From assembly GCA_964343805.1 (NCBI GenBank), contig CAYFLR010000003.1:155406-219405 (forward strand): a stretch of 64,000 bases of DNA. The letters are read 5' to 3'. The translations under genes were made by a program, and so were the position numbers. Within the stretch, counting starts at the first letter, position 1. Every line of letters starts with the position of its first letter. This stretch comes from CAYFLR01 sp964343805. Lineage in GTDB: Bacteria; Bdellovibrionota_B; Oligoflexia; CAYFLR01. Under the pieces are notes generated by a model that had not been told where the DNA came from, ran no database searches, and worked only from the letters and a program-made list of their open reading frames with translations. This document shows positions 16,441 through 25,453 of this stretch, in pieces.

Positions 16441-17457
16441 ATGACGTTAAAGAATCTAGCTTTATACCTATTGATCCTCTTTATGGAGGCTGGGTGTGTT
16501 ACCCATCAACTTCCTTCGCTTTCTTCCTCCAATAGGCTCTCCAGTCTTGATAGAGCCCAACTGAATGCTTTTTCTTGGGTTCTGAAGTTTATCCAAAAGG
16601 ATTCGAATTTTAATTATATCTTTTCTGATTTGATCGTCATGCTGAATGAAATGGCCTTGGGAAAACCCCAGCATAAGAAAGTGTCTTCTTTATTACAGAA
16701 AAAAGCCCAAAGGCTCATTGTCAAAAACTTCAGGCGAGCTGCTCTTAATCTAGATATAATATTTGAGAAAACCCCTTCTTCTTATTGGGAGTTTGTTTCT
16801 ATCATTCCTTACCTTTATAAATACAATATTGATAAGGAACCCTTTCTCTCTTTTTATAAAGCAATCTACTCAAGTAGTTACCAGCCCTACTATAAAACTT
16901 CCTTTAGGGATGCGCTGAGTACACTAAATTGGGATGTGTTGGGAGATTATTTAATAGATCATTCCTTTCTAGAGCTCATTAAAAAGTATGAAAAGAAATT
17001 ACTGTTTCAATTGCCTGAGAGTTATTTTTATAAAATGATCAAATCAGTCAAACTTCCTCCATTAGAGGGTGAGATGTGGGATAGGGGTTACTTTTTAACC
17101 CATCTTGTTTTTGCATTTTCTTTTTACGGAGAGAGGAAAATTGTCGCGGATCCTTTCATTCTTAAACTGGAATCTTTATTAATAAAAGAGTTACCTCATA
17201 TAATAGAGGAGATGGAGGATCTGGATTTATTAGCAGAATATGTTCATGCTCTTATCTTGTTGTCATTCTCTCATTGCGAGCGAGTCAAACCCTGGATATT
17301 ATTTCTTGTTAAAAAGCAGCATGATGATGGAAGCTGGGGTGAGCTTGAAGACTTTGAAGGTGACCCTTATGATCAGTTTCATCCCACCTGGGCAGTGCTG
17401 ACAGCTTTAAATGCATACGGTAAGAAGTGCGGGGGAATAGTAAAAAGGTCGATCTAG
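16441..17457 (+). CDS. Exported alpha/alpha-toroid protein with a QW-like motif
   Basis: A hydrophobic N-terminus ending MEAGC suggests a lipoprotein signal, although the residue three before the Cys is atypical. Near the C-terminus VKKQHDDGSWGE followed by FHPTWAVLTALNAYG matches the QW-type repeat of terpenoid cyclases and protein prenyltransferases. Only this one repeat is clear, and no DxDD or DCTAE catalytic motif was seen. A structural or binding role is more likely than cyclase activity. Its TAG stop lies in the loop of the downstream terminator. Confidence 0.62.
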   Translation: MTLKNLALYLLILFMEAGCVTHQLPSLSSSNRLSSLDRAQLNAFSWVLKFIQKDSNFNYIFSDLIVMLNEMALGKPQHKKVSSLLQKKAQRLIVKNFRRAALNLDIIFEKTPSSYWEFVSIIPYLYKYNIDKEPFLSFYKAIYSSSYQPYYKTSFRDALSTLNWDVLGDYLIDHSFLELIKKYEKKLLFQLPESYFYKMIKSVKLPPLEGEMWDRGYFLTHLVFAFSFYGERKIVADPFILKLESLLIKELPHIIEEMEDLDLLAEYVHALILLSFSHCERVKPWILFLVKKQHDDGSWGELEDFEGDPYDQFHPTWAVLTALNAYGKKCGGIVKRSI

Positions 17458-17470
17458 TGATCGACCTTTT
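17443..17470. terminator. Bidirectional rho-independent terminator
   Basis: Perfect 12-base arms AAAAGGTCGATC and GATCGACCTTTT flank a TAGT loop. A-rich and T-rich ends make it work on both strands, serving the two convergent genes. The plus-strand gene's stop codon is within the loop. Confidence 0.9.
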
Positions 17471-17485
17471 ATGTCTTATGAATAA

Positions 17486-18730
17486 TTAGTTACAACGAGC
17501 TTTAATAAAGTTGCCACCTTTGGAGTTTTCACTGGGAGAAAGATTGAATTCTTTTCTTAATTTCTTGCTGAGTTCAAAGAGCATATGTAATTCACGGGTA
17601 CCATATCCTTCTTTTAGGATTTCAAATTCAATTTCATAGGAATCACTGACTTCATGATTGGCCAGTTTGGTAGTTCTTAGACGGTCCATGGACATTTCGA
17701 AGACAACCACATCTTTTTCTTTGAAAACTACGCGGTAACGGAAATCTTCAACCGCGCTGAAGGCTTTAAGTCCTTTGAGATTGATTTTCGGATGATCGCT
17801 TAGTAATCGAGTAATGGCATCGTGCTTCTTTGCCTCTTTGCTTAAGTTAAGAGCTGAGAAGTTATTGTCCTTAAAGATATCCTTTTCTTTGATTTTGCAT
17901 TTGTCATCCGCGTTATCATTTTCTGGAAGCCATACGCGACAGTCACCTTTTTCTTGTCTAAACCAAACCTCGCCCACTCTTTCTGGAGTGCTTTTGTATT
18001 GGAGTCGAGTCCAGTTAGCACTGTAATTTTTAGCTGCGTAAAGTCCGACTAAATCATCGCCTCTTTTAGCGTCTGTAGAATATTGAGTACGATATCTGAG
18101 TGCATGTCCACTGTTTACTAATTGCTGATCTTCGGTATCAAAGTAAATATCAACAAATCTTCTAGGAATTCCATCCCAACGAACTTCCATATCGTAACCA
18201 AATTTTTTAGCGCCGTTTGTTAAAGCAGCTGCTAATGCATCGTATTGCTCTTTGGTTCCTTCCCACTTGCTTTCAATTTCCATATCAGCCCACTCTGCGG
18301 GCATTTGGTCAAAGCCACAGGTCTCAGTGTTTCCTGTAACTTCATACTTAATGGAGTAGCTCATGCTCTCTTTCGTATTGGATTTAACTTTGAGAAAGTA
18401 AATTCCGCCCTTTAGGTCACCTTTGGTGATGGATTCAAAATTTCTTTTGGAAGTATTTGATCTTGCGATGGTTTTTTCTTGGTCGTTATAGAGGTAGAGG
18501 TCTAAGTCGCTTTTTTTCTTGCTGTTTTCTTTATCAAACTTAATTGATGCTTGGATTACGGTTCCCTCTTTTACGTAGAGTGCGTACCAATGTTTGTTCT
18601 TTTTCCCTTTTAATTCTGCTCCAAAGTACTCACCGGGTTTGAGTTCTTTGGCATTTTCCAAGTTGTAGCTTGGGTTAAAAGCGTAAAGTGTTCCTGTCAG
18701 TCCTAATAATAGGAATAATAAAGCTCTCAT
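17486..18730 (-). CDS. Exported protein with PPC-like and CYTH-like domains
   Basis: Signal peptide MRALLFLLLGLTGTLYA is followed by a pre-peptidase C-terminal-like beta-sandwich (about residues 25-130, with GKKNKHWYALYVKEGT and SDLDLYLYN). From about 147 a CYTH-like domain begins with E151-I-E153-S-K155, the ExExK signature, followed by VDIYFDTEDQQLVNSGHALRYR and later YEIEFEIL. CYTH (triphosphate tunnel) proteins normally act in the cytoplasm on organic or inorganic triphosphates or polyphosphate. The exported form fused to PPC is unusual. Only part of the tunnel residue set can be confirmed by eye. The ribosome binding site GGGG is inside a predicted hairpin. Monocistronic between a terminator and an AT-rich divergent region. 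Confidence 0.75.
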   Translation of the reverse strand: MRALLFLLLGLTGTLYAFNPSYNLENAKELKPGEYFGAELKGKKNKHWYALYVKEGTVIQASIKFDKENSKKKSDLDLYLYNDQEKTIARSNTSKRNFESITKGDLKGGIYFLKVKSNTKESMSYSIKYEVTGNTETCGFDQMPAEWADMEIESKWEGTKEQYDALAAALTNGAKKFGYDMEVRWDGIPRRFVDIYFDTEDQQLVNSGHALRYRTQYSTDAKRGDDLVGLYAAKNYSANWTRLQYKSTPERVGEVWFRQEKGDCRVWLPENDNADDKCKIKEKDIFKDNNFSALNLSKEAKKHDAITRLLSDHPKINLKGLKAFSAVEDFRYRVVFKEKDVVVFEMSMDRLRTTKLANHEVSDSYEIEFEILKEGYGTRELHMLFELSKKLRKEFNLSPSENSKGGNFIKARCN

Positions 18731-18736
18731 GGTTGT

Positions 18737-18779
18737 CCCCTTTCGATTTTTTGAGAAGTTTCATTCAATCCGAAAGGGG
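18737..18779 (-). promoter_or_regulatory. 5'-UTR hairpin covering the ribosome binding site
   Basis: On the minus-strand transcript, CCCCTTTCGGATT (18779-18767) can pair with AATCGAAAGGGG (18748-18737), giving a 12-base-pair stem with one bulged G and an 18-base loop. The 3' arm contains the GGGG ribosome binding site, six bases before the ATG at 18730. Confidence 0.6.
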
Positions 18780-19102
18780 TTGTATCAAAAAAAAATACTT
18801 TTTCCAATAAAAAATTTTAATAAAACCAAAAAAACATTAAAAAATTTAAAAAAAATAAGGATATATAATTTTATAAAAACTGAACGATTCTGGTTTTGTG
18901 AAAATTAGCGGACTTTCAGGAATTGGGGGTAATAATATACAAAAAATATAAAATAAAAAAATATAAAAATAAAAAACAAAATAAAAACAAAGAAATATAT
19001 ATTTAAAGTATACAAAATTTAAATTTATTATTGTTTTATCAATCTGACTTTGGTATAATTGAAAATAGAGTTAGACAAAAACCTCTTAATTTGGAGTTGA
19101 AA
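18780..19102. other. Extremely A+T-rich divergent intergenic region
   Basis: No gene is seen. The stretch is dominated by A-runs and T-runs on an almost G/C-free background. Promoters for the CYTH-like gene (minus) and the propeller lipoprotein (plus) must lie in or beside it, but individual boxes cannot be told apart against this composition. Confidence 0.7.
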
Positions 19103-21247
19103 ATGAAATTATTAGAAATGATGAGCGTGATGATTTTAGTATTATTAATAACTGGCTGTGGTGTGATGGATTCCTTTCTATCTTCTGAAGTCGATCCTCC
19201 ATCTGGCAATTTTGAGCCGGGTTCTCCTCGAATAAGAGTTTTTGAAGAGAAGCAAGTACCTCATATTGACCCCTATTCCGATGGATCTTTTGCCAGTGGA
19301 ATTCCCTTAGTCTGGGCCAATGCCTATGATAACTGTAAAGAAATTCAAAATTACATTCACGGTCAACTCACCATTAAAAGAGATAAGTATAAAGAAATAG
19401 CTAAAGAATATCAGGAGTATCAAGAACAGCTACGCAAGTATCGCGATTGGCAAGAAGAGAAATATGGACCTCGACCAAAAGTCTTGATGGCAGGTACTTC
19501 CGAAAAAACACAATCTGATTCAAGTGAATCCTATACTAATATCCAAGAAGAGGGAGTGGATGAAGCCGACTTTGTTAAAATCGGGGAGAAATTAATCTAT
19601 GTGGCCACTCAAAGTGGTATTCAGGTGATTGATCGTCAAGAGAAGAAAGTTTTAGGCATTTTAGATACTAAAAATCTGAACAATTTAAACCTTTTTACTA
19701 TTCAGGATCGCTTGGTGGTGTTAGGAAATGAACAAAATCACCCAAATGAATATCAGGTTAAGATCTATCAAAAACTTGATGAAGAAGATCTTCCCAGTCT
19801 CATTAGTGAAAAGAAGTACCAGGGTTCTTTAATTGATACTCGTTTTGTAAATGGTAAGCTTATTCTCGTAATGAGAGATCAATTGGCTGTAAATGATCCC
19901 TACACCAGAGATGTGATCTATTCAGAAAAAGAGATTGAAGAAAAAATCCCAGGAAAACCAGTTAAACAAAAAGAAAATAAAATCAATAATATCCCATGTG
20001 AACAGATAGCCAGACCTATCGTAGAAGATATGGATTTTAGACTCACAAAAGTGATCACCATTGATGTCCAAAATAATGAATCAGAAGATTATATTGCAGC
20101 TAAATTAGGAGGAGGAGATAACATCTATATGACCCTTAAGTCCCTCTATGTAACCAAAGGGGATTATAACTGGTTCCAAGAATTTTCCTTCTTAGAGAAA
20201 GACAAAGCTTCTCAAAGAAACTCTGGGCGCAGAAGGTTTATTCGATCCTCTAATAGTTCAGAGTTGCATATCAATAAATTTGCTTTCAATTTAGTTAGCT
20301 ATCACTCTATGATGGTTGCCTATGGAAAAGTAAGGGGTTATGTCAAAGACCAATGGGCTTTTAAAGGCTTTGATAACCTCAATGCACTTTCGGTTGTGAC
20401 TACTACTGGAGTGTTATGGGCAGAAGGTGATGCGGCCGCAAAAAACCATCTTTGGATATTACAACAACAAGGTCAATTATTAAAACGAGTAGATTCCATC
20501 AATGATTTTGGTCTCAATGAAGATGTCAGATCGGTTAGATATGTGAAAAATATGGCCTATGTGGTGACCTTTAAAAAGACCGATCCCTTGTTTGCTTTTG
20601 ATCTCAGTAATCCACTAAAGCCTGAGCTTTTAGGTGAGTTAAAGATTCCTGGTTTCTCTCTCTATATGCATCCTGTGTCTGAAGGTCGTATGGTGGGAGT
20701 CGGATTTGATGCGAAAGATATGGGTGAGTATGCTCTTTATCAGGGTATTCAAGTTTCTCTTTTTGATATAGAAAATCCTGAAAACATGGCTCGCATTGAT
20801 AATAAAATCTATGGAATTCGTGGCTCTTATTCTGAAGTAAATAGCAATCATCATGCCTTTTTTTATGATGAACAAAGTGGCCTTATGGGAATCCCATTAG
20901 TTGAATTAGGAAGCGTGAAATACGGTCAAGAAGATTGGGAATATGAAAATAAACTCAACTTTTCAGGTGCGGTAATTTATCAAGTGGAAAGAGATGAAAT
21001 GATTGAAGTGGCTCGTCTCTCTCATAAGGATATTATCCCTACCATTTGTAAAAATTCTGAATATGGTCGATGGTGGCAAGCAGATGGTGAATCCGTGGAT
21101 ATTAATCGTGTCTATAAAGTAGATGAACAACTTCTCACGGTTTCTAAGTTTGGTATCAAGTTTCATTCGTTAGATGATCCAAGTGAGGTAGAAGAGGTAA
21201 TCAACTTTGATAACGAGTGTGAAAATAGATATAATTACTACTACTAA
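19103..21247 (+). CDS. Secreted beta-propeller lipoprotein (Beta_propel family)
   Basis: I start at the ATG at 19103 (GGAG six bases upstream) rather than the frame start at 19031, because it gives a clean lipoprotein signal ending LLITGC. A stretch TNIQEEGVDEADFVKIGEKLIYVAT is the hallmark of the Beta_propel family (PF09826) of large secreted propellers, and repeated strands such as FTIQDRLVVLGN follow. A charged, probably coiled segment (about residues 80-120, KEYQEYQEQLRKYRDWQEEK) precedes the propeller. Length (about 714) suits the family. Likely anchored to a membrane in the envelope; function unknown. Confidence 0.85.
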   Translation: MKLLEMMSVMILVLLITGCGVMDSFLSSEVDPPSGNFEPGSPRIRVFEEKQVPHIDPYSDGSFASGIPLVWANAYDNCKEIQNYIHGQLTIKRDKYKEIAKEYQEYQEQLRKYRDWQEEKYGPRPKVLMAGTSEKTQSDSSESYTNIQEEGVDEADFVKIGEKLIYVATQSGIQVIDRQEKKVLGILDTKNLNNLNLFTIQDRLVVLGNEQNHPNEYQVKIYQKLDEEDLPSLISEKKYQGSLIDTRFVNGKLILVMRDQLAVNDPYTRDVIYSEKEIEEKIPGKPVKQKENKINNIPCEQIARPIVEDMDFRLTKVITIDVQNNESEDYIAAKLGGGDNIYMTLKSLYVTKGDYNWFQEFSFLEKDKASQRNSGRRRFIRSSNSSELHINKFAFNLVSYHSMMVAYGKVRGYVKDQWAFKGFDNLNALSVVTTTGVLWAEGDAAAKNHLWILQQQGQLLKRVDSINDFGLNEDVRSVRYVKNMAYVVTFKKTDPLFAFDLSNPLKPELLGELKIPGFSLYMHPVSEGRMVGVGFDAKDMGEYALYQGIQVSLFDIENPENMARIDNKIYGIRGSYSEVNSNHHAFFYDEQSGLMGIPLVELGSVKYGQEDWEYENKLNFSGAVIYQVERDEMIEVARLSHKDIIPTICKNSEYGRWWQADGESVDINRVYKVDEQLLTVSKFGIKFHSLDDPSEVEEVINFDNECENRYNYYY

Positions 21248-21274
21248 GATCCAATTTTTACCAAGGATGGTATT

Positions 21275-21961
21275 ATGGACCACGCCCAACTCGAAAAAAT
21301 ACTCCGTCAAACATTTGAGGACCATACCCTCTCCCGAGGGGAGAGACAGGCTCTCAAAGAGGTTTTCAAAGATCTTGGTCCTCATTCTGATCAACTTCCC
21401 TTTATTCGTAACAAAGCCTTTGATCTGGTCCAAGATTTTGCAAAAAGTCCAAAGTTTAATAAAGAGGCTTTAAAGTGGCTAGAACAAGTTATTAAAATTG
21501 TTTCAAATGTACAGAGCAGTACCCAAATAAAATCCTCGGTCTATTTTAGTCCTGGGGAAGATTGCCGCAGAGCCGTTGTGAATAATCTAGGAAACGCAAC
21601 TCGTACCATAGATATATGTGTATTTACCATTTCCGATGATCAAATTAGTGAGGCCATACTTAAAGCTTTTGAGCGGGGAGTGAAGGTTCGAGTCATTTCA
21701 GATGATAATAAAAAAGAAGATAGAGGCAGCGATGTGACCTTTTTGCAGAATAAAGGCGTGCCTGTGGTCTTTGATAGTAGCTCTCATCATATGCATCATA
21801 AGTTTGCTTTAATTGATCAGAAGATGCTATTAAATGGGAGTTTTAATTGGACGCGAAGTGCGAGTTTTGGCAACCAGGAAAACCTAGTTGCCACTAATGA
21901 TCCTCATTTACTCACCCAGTTTTCGGAGGAATTTGAAAAACTATGGCAGCAATTTTCTTAA
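21275..21961 (+). CDS. Phospholipase D-family protein with a single HKD motif
   Basis: A protein of 228 residues. The N-terminal third is helical, then a PLD-like domain runs from YFSPGEDCRRAV to the C-terminus. The catalytic motif is HHKFALIDQKMLLNGSFNWT (H-x-K-x4-D with GSxNWT). A single HKD implies a homodimer, as in the Nuc endonuclease and mitochondrial PLD6. No signal peptide, so probably cytoplasmic; nuclease or phospholipase activity cannot be separated by sequence. AAGGAT lies before the ATG. The 3' end overlaps the convergent gene by four bases. Confidence 0.85.
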   Translation: MDHAQLEKILRQTFEDHTLSRGERQALKEVFKDLGPHSDQLPFIRNKAFDLVQDFAKSPKFNKEALKWLEQVIKIVSNVQSSTQIKSSVYFSPGEDCRRAVVNNLGNATRTIDICVFTISDDQISEAILKAFERGVKVRVISDDNKKEDRGSDVTFLQNKGVPVVFDSSSHHMHHKFALIDQKMLLNGSFNWTRSASFGNQENLVATNDPHLLTQFSEEFEKLWQQFS

Positions 21962-23937
21962 TGACTCTTCTCTAGTTCTAAGAATGACTGGGTTTCCCCA
22001 TTATAAACCAATACCTTGTCGCCTAAGGGAATAATGCCGTCTACCCTTGTCATTCTGACTTCAGGGTTATCATACATATCACTGTAGTAATAATAATCTA
22101 CCTCTCCATTGGGTAAAATATAACCAAGGTAAGACGTGCTACCCAGCCAGATTCCTCCATCTTTGGTTGAGGCGACAGCAGGAGCATTTAGAATATTGGA
22201 AAAGGTTCTTTTGTACTTATGGATTTTGACATCATTAACCAATTGAATATAATTATCTTCATCCAAAACCACCTCTTGCATGGTGTGTCCATTAAACAAA
22301 ATAGTTCTATCATCAATTGTAATGATATCCATCACAGGGGCGTAGTTATGATTGATATCTTTGATGCGGTGCCATCGTACAACTTGACCAGATTGGTCAA
22401 TAAATACCAGTCGATCATCTTCTTGCCAGGTTTTATGTTCGGTTTGTAAGACAAAATAGCCTTTAGGATGACTGGCAATTTTCAGATAATTACGAAAGCT
22501 GCTGGATTCTTTATCTAAGATAGAGAGACCCTTAAAACCAAAACTTTCATCTAATGATCCATCTTTAAGATATCGAACCAAAGAGATGGAGTTATTGTAG
22601 GTTCCTACCAAAACCATGAGACCTTGGGCATCAATCGTTAAGTGAGAAACCATAAAACCCGGAACCTGCTCGTATTCAATATCATTAGGAATCAGTTCGA
22701 ATTCTTCGGTATCAGATAATTCATAGGAGTTGAGAGTGTTTTGATCATCTAAAGTGAATACCATTCCTTGTTGATAGACAACTCTGGTGACTTTATTTTC
22801 TTCGGAAGTGAGTGGAAAGCCATAGGTTTTGTAGCCATTAGGTTGCAGGGTTTTTATGACACTAAAGGAGTAAGACCAATTGTAAGTCTGCTCATTATTC
22901 ATCAGAACTTGGATACTTAACTGATGTTCTCCTTCCTCTAGCAGTTGATAGGGAAACTGAACTTCACGATAATAATCGCCTTTGGCATCTTTCCACTCTC
23001 CGTTATCAAAATTGTACTTAAAAGAGTGAATTTTAAGAGCGGATCGTATATAGGCAGATAAGCGTTCTGATTGATCTAATGCCGTATTGGGAGTTTCATA
23101 AGAATAGGTTTTACCTAAAAGACTACGGATAAAAAAGGAACTGTTGCTGGTCAGTAATTGAGGCTTTAAATAGATAAGGTAATTGGTTGACCAGTTTTTT
23201 TGCCAAAAGGTGACATCATTCACTTCATAGGCAAATACCAATTGAACCGTCCGGGGTTCTTCACCTGGGGTGTACTCGCCAAAGGTTAAAGTCGTTTCCT
23301 CCGGGAAGAATTTAAGTTGATCGGTGAGATCTTCAATTTTTTGGGTGTCCCAATTGTCATTGGTGTAAATCACTTTAAGTTTGAGATGCTGAGCTTCTTT
23401 AAAGGGGTAAAAATAACCTTTAGATTTAAGTTTAAGCAGGCCAGTTTCTTTATCTAAAAAGGGTTCTGGTTTTAAGGGCATCGAGGTGGGACTACCTGGA
23501 TAGACCTCTTGATTCATCGCATATATCTTGCCGCCTTCTGATTTGTAGGACCGTCCGTTCATATTTACTTCGGCTTCAAATTGAAATTTTTTGGCATCAG
23601 GATAGGGGTTTTTACGGCCACTGGCGTACTTTATTTCCACATGCCATTTCTCATAGTTATTGGCTAGACTTTCTCGGTAGTAAGCTCTGGCTATATGTTT
23701 GGGGGCTCCATCGTAGTTCCACTTAATAAACACATCTTTCTCGGGTGAATCGTTTCTAACGATAAGATCCACCCAAAAGAAGTACTTATAGACGCACATT
23801 CCACTGCAAGCCACTGTGGTGGAATCTTTCTTAGCGTCTTCTACGTAAATAACCTGATCGGTAAGCAGTGGTTTTGCTATAAGATTCCATTGAAAGAGAA
23901 ATAGAGTACATATGATAAGATATAGTTTTTTTAACAT
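21958..23937 (-). CDS. Large exported protein with CBM21-like start and delta-60-type repeat
   Basis: Signal peptide MLKKLYLIICTLFLFQWNLIA. The first 150 residues (VDLIVRNDSPEKDVFIKWNYDG, HIARAYYRE, NNYEKWHVEI) resemble the carbohydrate-binding CBM21 fold. A second similar beta-sandwich may follow (LKVIYTNDNWDTQKIEDL). The C-terminal half looks like a beta-propeller and includes NSISLVRYLKDGSLDESFG, matching delta-60 repeats. The CBM21 resemblance is by pattern only and may be a generic Ig-like fold. Probably a periplasmic or surface protein; substrate unknown. Confidence 0.7.
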   Translation of the reverse strand: MLKKLYLIICTLFLFQWNLIAKPLLTDQVIYVEDAKKDSTTVACSGMCVYKYFFWVDLIVRNDSPEKDVFIKWNYDGAPKHIARAYYRESLANNYEKWHVEIKYASGRKNPYPDAKKFQFEAEVNMNGRSYKSEGGKIYAMNQEVYPGSPTSMPLKPEPFLDKETGLLKLKSKGYFYPFKEAQHLKLKVIYTNDNWDTQKIEDLTDQLKFFPEETTLTFGEYTPGEEPRTVQLVFAYEVNDVTFWQKNWSTNYLIYLKPQLLTSNSSFFIRSLLGKTYSYETPNTALDQSERLSAYIRSALKIHSFKYNFDNGEWKDAKGDYYREVQFPYQLLEEGEHQLSIQVLMNNEQTYNWSYSFSVIKTLQPNGYKTYGFPLTSEENKVTRVVYQQGMVFTLDDQNTLNSYELSDTEEFELIPNDIEYEQVPGFMVSHLTIDAQGLMVLVGTYNNSISLVRYLKDGSLDESFGFKGLSILDKESSSFRNYLKIASHPKGYFVLQTEHKTWQEDDRLVFIDQSGQVVRWHRIKDINHNYAPVMDIITIDDRTILFNGHTMQEVVLDEDNYIQLVNDVKIHKYKRTFSNILNAPAVASTKDGGIWLGSTSYLGYILPNGEVDYYYYSDMYDNPEVRMTRVDGIIPLGDKVLVYNGETQSFLELEKSH

Positions 23938-24112
23938 CAGTTCCTCCCAGAATGTATAATATTGATTTCCCCCCAGGAAATGCCGTTATCTTTATCAGAT
24001 GATCCAAATAATCCAAGAGAGAGGTGGCTGGATGGTTCTTTTTATTGCCTGAATGGTGATTCTTTGTTAGATGAAGTGTACAGATACCTATCGAATTAGG
24101 GAGAAACGAATT

Positions 24113-25081
24113 ATGCTTTCGGAACTTATTAGGAAGTTTTTATGCTGTCCCCTCGGTATTAACGAAGGAACCTCTTTTTACAACGCTCTTCATTTTTTTC
24201 TAGTGGATTCAATTAAAATTTCAATTCTGTTGATTGTAGTTATAAGTTTAATGGGAGTGGTAAACTCCTATTTTCCGGTTCATAAAGTGCAGGAAATACT
24301 CACCAAAAGGAAGTGGTATGGCTTAGAAAATCTCCTTGCTTCTGCTTTAGGAGCTATAACTCCTTTTTGCAGCTGCTCATCTGTACCTCTGTTCATCGGC
24401 TTTTTAAAGGGAGGGATTCCTTTGGGAGTGACCCTTTCTTTCTTAATAACCTCTCCTTTGGTAAATGAGGTGGCCATTGTCCTGTTTTGGGGGGTCTTTG
24501 GTATTAAAGTGACTCTAATATATGTAGGTTTTGGTCTTTTTACGGGAGCTCTAGTTGGTTTTATTTTGGGAAAGTTAGGTCTAGATGTCTATTTGGAAGA
24601 CTGGGTGAAGGATAGCCTTGAAGAAAAGATTGTACAGGAGAAACAAGAAGTAGAGTCACCTTCTTTCAAAGAGCGACTGCCCCTGATCCGACAAGATGCC
24701 CTAAACACCTTTAAAAAAATCTTTCCCTATGTTCTAGGAGGTATCTTTATAGGCTCTCTTATTCATGGTTATGTTCCACAAGGATACTTTGAAGAGATTA
24801 TGCGCAAAAACCAATGGATTTCTGTTCCATTGGTGACAATTTTTGCAGTTCCACTCTATTCCAATGCTTCTGGCGTGATTCCCGTAGTTCAAAGTTTGGT
24901 GGCCAAAGGAATTCCTTTAGGAACGGCTTTGGCATTTATGATGAGTGTGGTGGGTCTCTCTTTGCCTGAGGCTGTTTTATTGAAAAAAGTAATGCAGATG
25001 AAACTGCTGGTTATCTATTTTGCCACCATTACCTTCAGCATTATCTTCTTCGGCTACGTCTTCAATTTTTTCTCATTTTAG
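24113..25081 (+). CDS. Permease of the ArsP/SO_0444 type
   Basis: About eight to ten hydrophobic segments in two halves separated by a charged loop (residues about 160-200). The first half carries ITPFCSCSSVPLFIGFLKGG and LSFLITSPLVNEVAIVL, the diagnostic Cys motif and helix of the PF03773 permease family. Members export trivalent organoarsenicals (ArsP) or are proposed for Cu/Zn efflux (SO_0444). The second half has VPLYSNASGVIPVVQSL. I prefer the ATG at 24113, with GGGAG nine bases upstream, over the frame start at 24071. It lies upstream of the RiPP cassette on the same strand; a functional link is not shown. Confidence 0.85.
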   Translation: MLSELIRKFLCCPLGINEGTSFYNALHFFLVDSIKISILLIVVISLMGVVNSYFPVHKVQEILTKRKWYGLENLLASALGAITPFCSCSSVPLFIGFLKGGIPLGVTLSFLITSPLVNEVAIVLFWGVFGIKVTLIYVGFGLFTGALVGFILGKLGLDVYLEDWVKDSLEEKIVQEKQEVESPSFKERLPLIRQDALNTFKKIFPYVLGGIFIGSLIHGYVPQGYFEEIMRKNQWISVPLVTIFAVPLYSNASGVIPVVQSLVAKGIPLGTALAFMMSVVGLSLPEAVLLKKVMQMKLLVIYFATITFSIIFFGYVFNFFSF

Positions 25082-25160
25082 GGAAGCCCTTGAGTCATCC
25101 CTGTCTCTTCTGAGGCAAAAAAGTCTCTCTTTTACTCTACCGCATAAAGGCTCTAAGTTG

Positions 25161-25172
25161 TTGTATATACAA
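25161..25172. promoter_or_regulatory. Perfect palindrome upstream of the RiPP cassette
   Basis: TTGTATATACAA is a 12-base perfect palindrome located about 150 bases before the precursor-peptide start, in the intergenic region after the permease. It is a possible operator, but one site with A+T-rich content is weak evidence. Confidence 0.3.
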
Positions 25173-25323
25173 TGAATATTGGGGTTAACTAGAATGGCAT
25201 GGATATTGCTATTCAGTTGCGGTGTTGAAGGAAAACCTTGGATCCAGGTTCTCTCCATCAATTTTAAATACATTCAAACTTTTAAATTCAATTAACCTTC
25301 TATAGAGGGAAAAGGAGAAAATC

Positions 25324-25443
25324 ATGAAAGAAATAAAATCAATTGATCGCGAAGATTTAGTAAAAGCTTTAGCATACATCGTAGGACCTGGCGGTGGATG
25401 TCACTGTCAATCCGGTTCTTGCGGTGGTGGACGTTTGTCCTAA
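25324..25443 (+). CDS. RiPP precursor peptide, 39 residues, Gly/Cys-rich core
   Basis: This small gene has a strong AAAGGAG seven bases before its ATG. The product has a charged, helical-looking leader (MKEIKSIDREDLVKALAYIV) and then a core with GPGGGCHCQSGSCGGGRLS: three cysteines (26, 28, 33) in a glycine-rich context. Directly downstream are a probable attenuator, a radical SAM/SPASM enzyme and an ABC exporter, the usual company of radical-SAM-modified peptides (sactipeptides, ranthipeptides and relatives). The expected modification is on or near the Cys residues; the exact chemistry and the leader cleavage site cannot be read. No second copy was seen. Confidence 0.85.
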   Translation: MKEIKSIDREDLVKALAYIVGPGGGCHCQSGSCGGGRLS

Positions 25444-25453
25444 TTAGGATGAT

